From assembly GCA_021613535.1 (NCBI GenBank), contig CP075492.1, positions 15,810,001 to 15,874,000 on the forward strand: DNA of 64,000 nt. The letters run 5' to 3'. Of this stretch, positions 12,780-23,329 are shown one piece after another. The notes beneath the pieces were generated by a model. It made no database searches. It was not told where the DNA came from and saw only the letters and a list, made by a program, of their open reading frames with translations. How positions within the stretch are numbered: position 1 is the stretch's first letter; each line of letters opens with the position of its first letter. The position numbers and the translations under genes are program-made. Source of the DNA: Adineta vaga (taxonomy: Eukaryota > Rotifera).

Positions 12780-13560
12780 GGGACATTGGATAGAATAAGA
12801 ATTAATTCTTTTTTTTTCATAAGAAAATTTATTATTCTTCTGAAGTTATCGCAATTATGACATAGATAGATTTATAAAGTTAAAAAATAAATATTTAATC
12901 GTGATTATAATTTATAATTTCAGGAATAATCTTTTCTAATCTTACAAATGAAAGTTTACAATATTTTTTATAATATAAATGAAAAATTTAGTGCGATATT
13001 TCTAATATTAAATTCACATGGTTCGATGGAATATCGTTGTTCAAATTATCACAATCATTTCTATTAGAAATATCTAATTTAATGAACTTTTTTTTACAAT
13101 AATCAATATAGTCGTTTGGTTTTTAAAATATAATACTAATGCATCATTAATGAATCAACGTTTAATACTTGATTTAACACTTTTTGAAGTAATGATGATA
13201 AAATCTAAGTCTATTTTCAAGCGTATTAAAATATTTTATATGTTCTGTGTTGAAAAAAGCTTTCACATCAACGTATGGTCGTTCGTTGGCCTCTCTTCGA
13301 GCGACCACTTTCAATCGTGGCCACGTTTATCTTTATTATATCATTCACTAATATTTCAGTTTTAAAACGAACATCAGGTGGCATATTATTTGGGATGTGG
13401 AAAACTAGTATTCATTCTATTTCTTCTTTTATTTCCTTCGCTTTCATGCCTTGTGCTTTTCGATTGCTCATCATCTCTCATTTGAGAAACATTTTCCTCT
13501 TTTTTTCTATTTAAAATTTTCAAATAATCTCTAATGATACAAAAGGAACAATGCATCAAT
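12780..13560. other. Intergenic with a possible gene fragment
   Basis: Mostly low-complexity AT-rich DNA. On the minus strand between about 13390 and 13270 a short frame reads LPPDVRFKTEILVNDIIKIN and then ESGRSKRGQR, which looks like decayed coding sequence. No start, stop or splice structure supports a functional gene. Confidence 0.35.
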
Positions 13561-13569
13561 AGATTAACT

Positions 13570-14560
13570 CTTTCAGTTCACTTTTTCTTCGATCTTTTAC
13601 AATATAAATTTGGAAAAAAATTGAGAAGATCTTCTGTTTCATCAGGTGATTCAACAATTCGAATTAATTCAATTTTTGAACAGTTAATTCTAGCTTGCTG
13701 TTGATCATCAGTAACTATTGCTAATAATGGTTCATAATGGATAAGTAGTTCGACAAGATGCGGAACACGACTTCGACAAAAAAGTTGTTCAGCATAATCT
13801 CTATGTATATTGCATAAAATAAGTGTAATTAAATTAGTAAACTCAATTGAGTTTGTTGTTGTCTTTGCTTTTTCTTGTTATTCAAGTCGATTAATTACTT
13901 CAAGTGATTTGAGATGAGGTAAAGCTTGAGCAACAATACGAAAAAACGTATCTTCAAAAGGTTTCACATCATCAAAAAGTAATAATATAGTCGCATTTGA
14001 AAACGAAACTCACGTAAATTAGGTAAATATGAAATAATATATTTGTCCAGATCAAATCCATCAATAAAATGATTTGGTGCATATCTACCTATACCAATGG
14101 CTAAGAATAATATCAAATACTCGACAGTTGACAAGCGTTTCAAAAGAGGTACAATACATTGTTCATATTGAGGAGTATTACGATAGTTTGTTATTGTCAA
14201 TTTCTTCATATTAGGACAACAAATCTAGATAAAACGAATTCATTTAAATATTAAATCATCAAAAAATACTTACCGATGACATTTGTGAAATAGTATCACG
14301 TTCGCGTAAGCATATGAATACAAGATTTACTACAAAACAGCGGAGTTGTGACCCTAATTGTTTCAGTAAACGAACACAATCATCAAAACTCCATAATGTA
14401 ATACGCAGATGAATAAAATGAGATGATTCAGGAAAAAATAATTCATCGGAAGTAAGTAATTTTGGTAAAATACAGTCATCGTCGAGTTCAAACTAGATAA
14501 TTGAACGCATCAGTGATGAACGACGAAAAGCAGATATCTTATGACCCATTATAATATCTT
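13570..14560 (-). pseudogene. Decayed F-box/leucine-rich-repeat type gene
   Basis: Read from high to low coordinates, the frames give leucine-rich segments typical of the bdelloid F-box/LRR proteins: FELDDDCILPKLLTSDELFF, then LRCFVVNLVFICLRERDTIS, a clean intron (about 14272-14228), then CCPNMKKLTITNY and YIISYLPNLREFRF. A frameshift near 13990 moves the frame to LLLFDDVKPFEDTFFRIV, and an in-frame TAA at 13880-13878 follows NRLE; leucine-rich coding sequence continues after it to about 13570. No F-box is left at the 5' end. The TAG at 14495-14493 may be an intron acceptor rather than a nonsense codon. The intact relative is at 43-45 kb. Confidence 0.65.
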
Positions 14561-14579
14561 CATAATCAAAAAAGTTGAG

Positions 14580-16430
14580 GTAAAATAGAGAAGAGAGGCT
14601 GTTCTCGCATTTTACTTATTAGATTGTTGCCGAAAGATATATTATAAATATAAATTTTCAACATCGTAACTTTCATTCTCTAGTTTAACTCTTCTGAAAA
14701 GTCTGAATTACAGAATGACAATTAGATCTCACTTATACAGCGGATAAAAAGAATGAATCTAATTGCGATTTAAGCTTCAAAATAACTAAATCTTTCTAGC
14801 GATTTGTCACGAAAATAAAATAAAATAATATAGTTATAGTTCACCTAATGTAAAAGTTTTCGTTCTAGACGATTATTATCTATACCAATAAACGAACAAA
14901 ATAATAAAAATTGTGGTCGAACTCTATTCATGATAGTTAAGATCAATTCGTCGGGTAAGTCGAGGAATTCTTTCATATTAATTATCCACAAATAATAAAC
15001 GAAAAGTTTTTTTAGAACTTGAAAGTGTAGCTATTCGGTATGAATGAGAATTGACTCAAGAAGACATGCAGACGAATTGGCAGCAATACGGTAATCACAC
15101 AAGGAAATTGCCTCGTCATTGGTGAGTCACCACTGGATGAAAAGATGCGCACCTTCATGTATTCTCAGTCTTGTTACAAGTTTTTGTCACATTTTACTTG
15201 TCTTCGACTTAATAATTTTTTTCATAACTTTATTTAAGATAAGTTTTGTTTAAATGTATGAAAATAATCTGTTACAAATAATGTTTTATTGTTCTGCGAC
15301 GCAGGTGTCTAGGAAAAATGAAATGAATGTCTTATATCTTATGGTCTAATAAGTATTTAGTTTATAGTAAAACTTATGAACGCTACTTATATTGAATAAA
15401 CGCTTACGATAGCGACACGTCAAAGTGTATTAGCATCACAAATTGCTTGTCTTATTACATGAAAGAAGAGTCATTTTCTATTCCGATTGGTGATTCCGTC
15501 TATATGTTTGGTGACAGTTGAATTACAACAAAGTTAATGTATTAGAATTTTCTATGTGTTTGAGCATCATGTCTCCAAACGGACGAAGTAAAGGTATAGG
15601 CGTGATCCTTACACACTATATGATATCCGTCTAAAAAAGTCGGTCTTCAAAGCATTAAAGAAGATAAATTACACGTAGTAACTACTCACTGGTTTTCAGA
15701 ATATTTCTCACTATTCTTTCTCAAAATTATTTATAAACTAATATATTCATATCTTTACCACAGCTCTTAACTATTATCATCTTGAGAGCGAGGCATTTTG
15801 TCGAATTTTTCTGCTTTTATTCTTGTACTCGATGCATATACTCGCTGTTGTTCCTTTGTCGCTTTCATTTCCGATATTGATGTACATGTTCTCTATTTAG
15901 TTTTGAAGGACGCTTCGACGCATCAGGAAAATAATTTATTCATTTATTTCATTTAATCATAAACAAACAGTTAGCTCTGCTGCCTTTTCTTCATTATTAA
16001 AAGTATTATTTTCATTATCCTTTATAATAACTCGAACTTGATTATTGCCATTTGATCCAGCTAATGTGAATGATCTAATATAATGCACAATTCCACTGAA
16101 TAAATAAAGGTGGTAGTCAATTTTTTATGCAATGCCTGTCTGTATAGGGGATGAGGCAGCCGGAAAACGTCGACTTAAACCCCACACTTACATTTTTATA
16201 TGCAGATATCATGAAAACCCGGAAGCATACAAAAAACATTTTCTATAAATGTTTTTTTTGTAATATCAGTTATATATTTGCATTTATTAAAATGCATGTC
16301 TTGAAAACATTGTTTATAAGACAGACCAAAAGTTGGAGATAAGCTGAAAAGAAATGAATAGAACAAAACAAAATGAAGCGACGTAAGAAAATGTTGAAAT
16401 AGGACGAATATACGCAAAGAGAAAACTTAT
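14580..16430. other. Intergenic region, mostly featureless
   Basis: No supported gene. On the minus strand at about 16100-15975 a 40-codon stretch (SGIVHYIRSFTLAGSNGNNQ and on) looks coding-like and may be the edge of a degraded gene. The rest is AT-rich with stops in all frames. Confidence 0.4.
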
Positions 16431-17400
16431 CATGCACCAGATGCGATTCGTTGGTATACGGATGATTCATTCATTTACAAATTTATTAACAAAGCATTAC
16501 ATACTGAAGATATCGAAGTATTATATACATTTCGCTTCTACATTGTTGATCTATGTCTCAGTCTGGCTGAAAAGCACAGAGAAATGTTTGAACTTGAACT
16601 TGATCAACCATCGATCGTCTATCGTGGAACACAAATAACTACAGAAAAAGTACATATTTTAGAAGAAAATGAAGGTTGTCTTATTGCTTCTAATGGATTC
16701 CTTTTTACAAGTTGTAGCCGTGATGTAGCAAAGATTTTTACTGGTTCAGGTAAGATAATAATCTTTAAAAAAATCTTTATTGAATAACATAAAACAAATC
16801 AATGTGTCGAATTGAACGGTCAGACAAAGCACTATAACATGAATTTGTTTAAAAGCAAATTAACAAATGTCTTCTTTATATAATAGGCATAATGCAGTCT
16901 AAACGACGTGGTAAATTACATGCAGTTATATTCGACATTGGAAGCACATTCATAGTTCTCTTCAATTATATACAAAATTTTTACCTGAAATTCACGCAGA
17001 ACTCACCATCTTATGCTGTAATATTGCCAATGTTTATCATTGTAAGAATCAATTTAAAAGATCTGTTGAATATCATCGTGAAGCACATCGCATTCAAAAA
17101 CATGTTGAGCCGATGAATTATATGTTAATGAGTCGAACCATAAAGTATTTTGGTATGACACTTGCTTCTTACAAACACAACGACGAGAATAATGATAGAG
17201 AAGCATTCGATTGCTTTCAACGAGCAATTGATATGTATAATGCCAATGGATTAGCTCAAAGTTTGGATATACTTGATATACTTTATCAACAAGGTAAATT
17301 GCATGATCGTCGAGAAGAGTATCATGACGCACATTGTATATTCCACAAAAAATCTTATCGCAAAATCATTTATCAACACTCAAAACACAAGAAGCATTGA
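16431..17400 (+). pseudogene. Degraded ADP-ribosyltransferase (ART) plus tetratricopeptide-repeat gene
   Basis: From 16431 the frame reads HAPDAIRWYTDDSFIYKFIN, leading to PSIVYRGTQIT and NGFLFTSCSRDVAKIFTGSG. This is the first half of an arginine-type mono-ADP-ribosyltransferase domain: the R of the R-S-E triad is in YRGT, and the usual STS reads FTS. A GT-AG intron (about 16752-16888) follows. After it the segment that should contain the catalytic ExE motif is missing; the sequence goes directly to a linker and then TPR-like helices (LPEIHAELTILCCNIANVY, REAFDCFQRAIDMYNANGLA), reached only through frame changes near 16960. ART-TPR proteins are, as I recall, abundant in bdelloids. The loss of the ExE region and the frameshifts argue for a pseudogene. 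Its exact ends are uncertain. Confidence 0.65.
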
Positions 17401-17544
17401 TTCGAGTTAAGAATAAATTAGAAATTGACAAGAAAAAGAAAACATTTCATTGTAGAACTCTTTCTCTCTGAAATAGTGTATCAAAATTATTTCAATATTT
17501 TAATAAACTAGTAATGGATTGATTATAGAACACGAATTTAAATA

Positions 17545-17590
17545 GAGGATGAATGTGGATATTTTTCTTCACACCCACACCCATTTCTGT
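17545..17590. repeat. Short TGTGGG-type palindrome, copy 1
   Basis: GAGGATGAATGTGGAT faces TTCACACCCACACCC across about 12 bp, an imperfect inverted repeat. It lies 23 bp beyond the stop codon of the nitrate-transporter-like gene (3' side on the minus strand). Confidence 0.6.
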
Positions 17591-17612
17591 CTCTAAACCA
17601 TGGTTTTTTGTT

Positions 17613-19172
17613 TCAAATATGCTCTTGTTTGTTTGTGTTCTTAAGTGGAATCCAAATAATTCCAAGATTGCATCCTAAACAACACACTCCAATAATCCAC
17701 AGAGCTTTGTAATAGTCAGTTCCGAGATATCGAAAAATCAAACAAAACAAAACGCCACCGACGTTTCCAAATGCACCAGTAACACCTGAAACAACACCAT
17801 TAAATTTAGGATGTATCGAAGGAACCAATGCAAAAACGGCTCCGTTCGCTGCCTCTATAAAAATTGCTAAACCAGTCATGAGACTAATCAAAGTATAAAT
17901 TTTCAATTTTGTCAATCCAATACAAATAAAAAAAATAGCTTGTATAACACCAAGAAAGATAATCCACCATTTCTTAGCATTAAGACCTTTATAACGATAG
18001 AGTACGTCAGAAATATAGCCTCCCAACGGTCTAGTAACAATATTTAGGAGACCGAATATGGCAGCCCAATTACCAGCTGTTTGAGAATTCCATACCTTGC
18101 CATCATATACTTTTGTAGTCTGAATATAAAAATCTGATATAACGCCTTCGACAGCTAGTTCAGAACCGAATGAGCACAAGTAAGGAATTGCTACTAAAAG
18201 AGTCTGTGACGATGAAGCAATTTTGAGTAGATCTATAACAACTGAAGTTCGTGGAAGTTCATCTTTCTCTGCAACAATCCGAACATCGTTGAATTCTTTA
18301 GCCGGTGGTGCTACATGTGTAGTTGGTGGAATCTGAGAATTAGAAAGAAAGTGTGATAACTCATCTTCTGTTTTAGAAGTTATTTCAGCCATTTCAGGAT
18401 GTTCATCTATATTACTATTATGTGGAAGCTCATCTTCAATTGCTATTTGACCGTCATCAACTGTTCTATCTTCATACAAGTGTCGAGTGCTCCATGGTCC
18501 AGTTGGAGTATCGTGTCCAAAGATTAGAGTGATAATAGTTACGCAAAGAATAATGACAAGTGGACCCATTGGAAAAGCAATTCGCCATGCCCAATACTGA
18601 CTGATGTCATGATTGTACATAAGATGAAACACAACTGCAGGCATAAGGAAAAATATGACACCACCACCAGCATTTCCCAATCCTGCAGCTAGAGCATTTG
18701 TTAACCCAATAATATTCTTATCGAAAAATTGACTCGTCCATACTTGACATGGAACAAAAGTTCCTCCTAAAATACCGACAAAAAATCTGATGATGATCAG
18801 TCCAGTTGCATCCTTAATCAGTGGTGTCAATGCAGTAGGAATCGCCCCAGCAAGAAGGCATCCAATCATCACATATCGAGGACCATACCGATCGCAGAGA
18901 GGACCAACAAATAGACGCACTAAAAATGTTGCTAACAGTGCGATAATGTTTGAATTTGCGATTTGTGAGTGAGTAAGTTGAAGATCTTTCCGAATAATAT
19001 CATGAATCAGAGGTGGAAAAGCAAACCATGAGAGAAATGCAACAAAAAATCCAATCCATGACAGATGAAATGTTCTACCATATTTGTCGACAACATTCAA
19101 TAATGGAAGAGTACGAGATTTGTGATTCAATGGATTAACATCCGAATGAAATAAACTTTGAACGAATCCCAT
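17613..19172 (-). CDS. Nitrate/nitrite transporter-like MFS protein (NNP/NRT2 family)
   Basis: A single uninterrupted frame of 519 residues with about 12 hydrophobic helices. It carries the nitrate-porter signature twice: AAGLGNAGGG (residues 162-171) and GAFGNVGG near the C-terminus. The MFS motif GPLCDRYGPRY sits after helix 2 (90-100), and R86 lies in helix 2 where family members bind nitrate. A cytoplasmic loop of about 95 residues between helices 6 and 7 begins HDTPTGPWSTRH, which resembles fungal NrtA-type transporters. Known family role: proton-coupled uptake of nitrate or nitrite across the plasma membrane. Animals generally lack this family, and the gene has no introns while its neighbours do, so horizontal acquisition from a fungus or other microbial eukaryote is likely. 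No assimilatory nitrate reductase is visible in the window. The start at 19172 is the first ATG; a 5' noncoding exon is possible. Confidence 0.88.
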   Translation of the reverse strand: MGFVQSLFHSDVNPLNHKSRTLPLLNVVDKYGRTFHLSWIGFFVAFLSWFAFPPLIHDIIRKDLQLTHSQIANSNIIALLATFLVRLFVGPLCDRYGPRYVMIGCLLAGAIPTALTPLIKDATGLIIIRFFVGILGGTFVPCQVWTSQFFDKNIIGLTNALAAGLGNAGGGVIFFLMPAVVFHLMYNHDISQYWAWRIAFPMGPLVIILCVTIITLIFGHDTPTGPWSTRHLYEDRTVDDGQIAIEDELPHNSNIDEHPEMAEITSKTEDELSHFLSNSQIPPTTHVAPPAKEFNDVRIVAEKDELPRTSVVIDLLKIASSSQTLLVAIPYLCSFGSELAVEGVISDFYIQTTKVYDGKVWNSQTAGNWAAIFGLLNIVTRPLGGYISDVLYRYKGLNAKKWWIIFLGVIQAIFFICIGLTKLKIYTLISLMTGLAIFIEAANGAVFALVPSIHPKFNGVVSGVTGAFGNVGGVLFCLIFRYLGTDYYKALWIIGVCCLGCNLGIIWIPLKNTNKQEHI

Positions 19173-20285
19173 ATGCTAAAAAAATCAATGAATATTAGAA
19201 AATAGAACTTTTATCATATTCTCTATCGCAGTAGCAATTCATGAGCAAAAACTGTAAGAATTATACACAACAGATACACGTTTAACAACCCCTATAATAC
19301 TGTTTCAGACCATTATACGAGATATCATTCTATATTTCGAATTACTTATTACAAAAGCATTCATATAAACCAATAATGTAGCTGATGAAGTAGATTGTAA
19401 TCTTATAAATTTATTTTTTGGGATATTTTTTGTAACGATTGGTTTCTACATATATCATCGTTACACTTTGTACGTATATATAATTGAAGATATAAATCTA
19501 CTTTCGATTTTCGTTCGTTCTTGCTTTTTTTGTTTATTAAAACGTGCTGCGAAAATTTATATGTTTCACATCATTATTTTTTTTCTCTTCTAAATATCAT
19601 CATTAAGCAGTCATTCACACATATTTATCGAGAGACGATATTATCACTATTAAGATTTCGTTCTATCGATAAATCATAATAAAAATGAAACAAAAATACG
19701 ATGTAGTGGCTTTTTTTCGAATACAATGATTGCAAAAACTTAAAGATAACTCTTATACGTAATCCGACGACAATTCTCATTGAATGTTTTAGAGAATTTT
19801 TCCCTCGAAACTATCTAAATCATATCATTCATTTCAAATATAATAGCAGATCGAAGTAATGTTTCTGAAGTAAATCCATTACATTTACCGGAATATCATT
19901 CAACGTTCACCAACGATTTAGTAACAATCTTTCCAAATTTATTTGCATTAGAATTCGTATGTGATGAATAATTTGCGAATCAATGTTTATCAATTATTGG
20001 ATAGAGAGAGATTTTTACGAAAGGACGCAAGATTTTAAATGACTGACTTGTGAACCAAAGTGGTCTTTCATTCTGGATTCTTCTGAGTTTGATACATCGA
20101 AAAGAGGCGTTTATTCTCTTGATCCTGGGATTTAAATAAGAAAAACAGACGAAGAGAATAGTCCAAAAATTGTTTATCTATCTTGCATTGCAAATAACTT
20201 TTAATAAGCACCTTTTCAGCGTTAGAAACAAGGCGTTTCCCTGCATCTCCAGATTTTTAAATAAAGTTGAAAAAGCGAGAAGGCA
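19173..20285. other. Intergenic, no gene seen
   Basis: AT-rich spacer upstream of the nitrate-transporter-like gene; it probably includes that gene's promoter. No frame or repeat worth calling. Confidence 0.4.
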
Positions 20286-20950
20286 GTAAGGTGATTATTG
20301 AGTAAATTAAGTCCTATGTTCCTTTTCACATTCTCTGAGAGAAAATCAAAAAAGCACAAGTATAGTTTTATTTAAAACATGAAAACGTTACTGAATGAAC
20401 AATCGATGAAGAACAATACTGACAGAAATGAGAAAAAAGTTTAATGAAATCGTTGATGAACTTTGACAGAATGGAACAGCAAAAGCATTATCAGGTCGAC
20501 ATTCATTTGGATATTTAGTTTTACATTGATTTAAACAATCTCGACCACCATTATACCAACAACGATTCACTTCGAAAACTTCTGAAAGTACTCGTGGTGT
20601 ACAAGGTTTTGGTGAACAACATCGACAAGCACATAAATCTGCATTGATCATGAATACATTGAATAAGAGAAGAAACAAAACGACTGCTGATGCTCTTAAC
20701 ATTTTGTCAACTGAAAGTGAAAGGAAAAGTTTGTTGAATATATTAATATGTGTAATATCGTTTGTCAAGCTTTATTTATCTTAAAATATTCGATTTCAAG
20801 GTTGATATGATTTACATATCGAATCATCTTACTACTATTTCAAACTGCATATTTCAACAAACATTTTCTGTATTAATATCATTTTTTTTCCTTTCTTGCA
20901 TAATTTCTATTCAATTGAAAGATCTGATTCATGGTATTGACTCATAAAGT
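20286..20950. repeat. Segmental duplication, copy 1 (contains the Cys-rich gene)
   Basis: Sequence from CAGTAAGGTGATTATTGAGT at 20284 onward matches 22709-23325 with few substitutions and one indel of roughly 40 bp near 20870-20910. The two copies are direct repeats about 2.4 kb apart with the nucleoside hydrolase gene between them. Confidence 0.85.
20388..20702 (-). CDS. Small secreted Cys-rich, probably GPI-anchored protein (copy 1)
   Basis: The product is 104 residues when started at the ATG at 20702; a TTTCAG just upstream suggests an intron in the 5' leader. Residues 1-20 are a signal peptide (MLRASAVVLFLLLFNVFMIN). The core has ten cysteines, including the cluster CACRCCSPKPC, and ends with SSSTISLNFFLISVSIVL, a Ser-rich site plus hydrophobic tail typical of a GPI signal. 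I do not recognise the family. The second copy at 22810-23124 differs by only two residues (L/F in the signal peptide and S/P after the Cys cluster), so the duplication is recent or homogenised. Confidence 0.75.
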   Translation of the reverse strand: MLRASAVVLFLLLFNVFMINADLCACRCCSPKPCTPRVLSEVFEVNRCWYNGGRDCLNQCKTKYPNECRPDNAFAVPFCQSSSTISLNFFLISVSIVLHRLFIQ

Positions 20951-21538
20951 TATCTTTCGTTGATAATAATTGATTTAATTTCTGCGTAATTTTGAAATAG
21001 TCCTCAAACAGTTTATCTCTCTCTACTTGATGAACAAAGGAGAACATTTTACGCTTCATCTTCAATATGAAGCTTCAATGGTTTATAGAGAAACTTCTGC
21101 GTTGTATTGTTTTGGTCGAGTGAAACGAGAGAAAGCAATTACACAATAATAACTGAATACTATTATGATAAATATATAATTCTAATAAATTTTTGTAATA
21201 TTTAGACCCTCACTCAACACATCAAGACTTATTGAAAATGCGTTTTTTTGCAATTTAAGTGCAATTAATAAGTCATTTGCCATCGTTTTTTTTTCAAACT
21301 TTTCATCATCAACAATGAAAGATTATCGCTTATGTTTAGCGCAAAGATCATCTTCCGACATTTTGTCTTTCTACATTTATCTCTTTTCACCACCTTTTTT
21401 TCGGCTCTATTCTTTCAGTATTAGTCCGTTCTGTCCTTTTCCTTTTGGCCTAATGACGACTAACCCACATACATACGCATATATAAATAAAAAAGTAAAA
21501 GACACAATCAAAAATTATTGATCACACACAGTAAGAAA

Positions 21539-22570
21539 ATGGTTTGCGAAAGAATTATCTTAGATTGTGATCCAGGTGTTGATGATACTATTGCACTATT
21601 ATTAGCGTTATCATCACCTGAAGAAATTCAAATTGATGCTATTACAATTGTGATGGGTAATCATAATAATACTAATTTACTTGCTTCGAATGCCTGTCTA
21701 ATATTACAAATGTGTCAAATGAGTGAAAAAATTCCTGTTATTAAAGGAGCAAATAAACCTCTGACTTTTGCTTATCAAGGTCATATAGCTGTCCAAGTTC
21801 ATTCAGAAAATGGAATCGGAAATATTCAACATCCAGTAAAAGTATTAAATCAATATCCAATGGAAAAATATCAAAATATTTCTGCTGCTCAATTTATTGT
21901 TCAACATGTTCTTGAAAATCCTGGTGAAATTACATTATGTGCTATTGGACCTCTCACAAATCTGGCATTAGCTGTATCGATTGGCGGAGAAAAATTTATT
22001 AAATCAGTTAAAAGAGTTGTTATCATGGGTGGATCAATTGAAGGAATTGGAAATATTACAGCTGCAGCTGAAGCTAATATAACCAATGATCCACATGCCG
22101 GAAGAATTGTTTTCGATGCTTTTTCTGATATAACAATGGCTGGATTAAATTGTACTCACCAACTTCCTTTAACTGATGAAATCAGAGAGAAAATGAGAAA
22201 ATTAAATCCTATTGGTCAATTCTGTTTTGATATTACTAAACATTATACTGAAATATTACGTTCATGGAATTCTCCTGCATGTTTTCATGATCCAACAGCA
22301 ATTATGTATTTAATTAAACCAGATCTATTTGCAGGTCAACGTGCTTGTGTTGATGTCGAAGATATGGGAAGACTCACTTTAGGTCAAACAGTTGCTGATT
22401 GGACCGGACGATGGGAAAGACCATTGCAAACATTTATATTGACTAAAGTTGATCGAAATGGTTTTGAAAATGAATTATTAAATCGCTTAGCACGATTAAC
22501 AATGTTTCAAACAATTTCTGAAAATGAATTACACAAAATTGAACAACAAATTGAAGCATCAGAAAAATAA
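21539..22570 (+). CDS. Inosine-uridine preferring nucleoside hydrolase
   Basis: An intronless frame of 343 residues. The N-terminal DCDPGVDD (residues 9-16) is the calcium-binding fingerprint of nucleoside hydrolases, and FHDPTAIMYLI near residue 250 is the second active-site block with the catalytic His-Asp. GPLTNLALA and VVIMGGS also fit the family. Length is normal (300-350). The enzyme cleaves the N-glycosidic bond of ribonucleosides to give base and ribose for salvage; it is probably cytosolic since no signal peptide is present. The ATG at 21539 is preferred over one 21 bp upstream because the family fold begins directly after it. Nucleoside hydrolases occur in bacteria, protists, fungi and some invertebrates; lack of introns permits a horizontal origin but does not prove it. 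It is flanked by the two copies of the Cys-rich gene. Confidence 0.93.
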   Translation: MVCERIILDCDPGVDDTIALLLALSSPEEIQIDAITIVMGNHNNTNLLASNACLILQMCQMSEKIPVIKGANKPLTFAYQGHIAVQVHSENGIGNIQHPVKVLNQYPMEKYQNISAAQFIVQHVLENPGEITLCAIGPLTNLALAVSIGGEKFIKSVKRVVIMGGSIEGIGNITAAAEANITNDPHAGRIVFDAFSDITMAGLNCTHQLPLTDEIREKMRKLNPIGQFCFDITKHYTEILRSWNSPACFHDPTAIMYLIKPDLFAGQRACVDVEDMGRLTLGQTVADWTGRWERPLQTFILTKVDRNGFENELLNRLARLTMFQTISENELHKIEQQIEASEK

Positions 22571-22652
22571 ACTGATTATATCTTTTCATACTTCTTCATT
22601 AGATTTGTTCAATTAGAAATAAACAAAAAATATTTATATTTAAAATGAATTA

Positions 22653-22702
22653 GTAAGGGTGTGTTATATTCATTCACCAATCCTACGCACACCTACAGCC
22701 TC
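22653..22702. repeat. Short TGTGGG-type palindrome, copy 2
   Basis: AAGGGTGTGTTATATTCATT faces a CACACCT arm. It lies about 85 bp downstream of the nucleoside hydrolase stop codon. Confidence 0.45.
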
Positions 22703-22708
22703 CAAACA

Positions 22709-23325
22709 GTAAGGTGATTATTGAGTAAATTAAATCCTATGTTTCTATTCACATTCTTTGAGAGAAAATCAAAAAAGCACAAGTATAGTTTTATTTAAAC
22801 ATGAAAACGTTACTGAATGAACAATCGATGAAGAACAATACTGACAGAAATGAGAAAAAAGTTTAATGAAATCGTTGATGAACTTTGACAGAATGGAACA
22901 GCAAAAGCATTATCAGGTCGACATTCATTTGGATATTTAGTTTTACATTGATTTAAACAATCTCGACCACCATTATACCAACAACGATTCACTTCGAAAA
23001 CTTCTGGAAGTACTCGTGGTGTACAAGGTTTTGGTGAACAACATCGACAAGCACATAAATCTGCATTGATCATGAATACATTGAATAAGAAAAGAAACAA
23101 AACGACTGCTGATGCTCTTAACATTTTGTCAACTGAAAGTGAAAGGAAAAGTTTGTTGAATATATTAGTATGTGTAATACCATTTGTCAAGCTTTATTTA
23201 TCGTAAAATATTCGATTTCAAGGTTGATATGATTTACATATCGAATCATCTTACTAATATTTCAAATTGCATATTTTAACAAATAATTTCTATTCAATTG
23301 AAAGATCTGATTCATGATATTGCCT
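22709..23325. repeat. Segmental duplication, copy 2
   Basis: Direct repeat of 20286-20950, covering the Cys-rich gene and its flanks. The match fades after TCATAA at about 23330. Confidence 0.85.
22810..23124 (-). CDS. Small secreted Cys-rich, probably GPI-anchored protein (copy 2)
   Basis: A 104-residue product from the ATG at 23124, with the same signal peptide, ten-cysteine core and hydrophobic C-terminal tail as the copy at 20388-20702. The proteins differ at two positions. Both copies keep an open frame, which suggests both are still expressed. It is transcribed toward the nucleoside hydrolase, with 239 bp between the convergent ends. Confidence 0.75.
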   Translation of the reverse strand: MLRASAVVLFLFLFNVFMINADLCACRCCSPKPCTPRVLPEVFEVNRCWYNGGRDCLNQCKTKYPNECRPDNAFAVPFCQSSSTISLNFFLISVSIVLHRLFIQ

Positions 23326-23329
23326 CATA

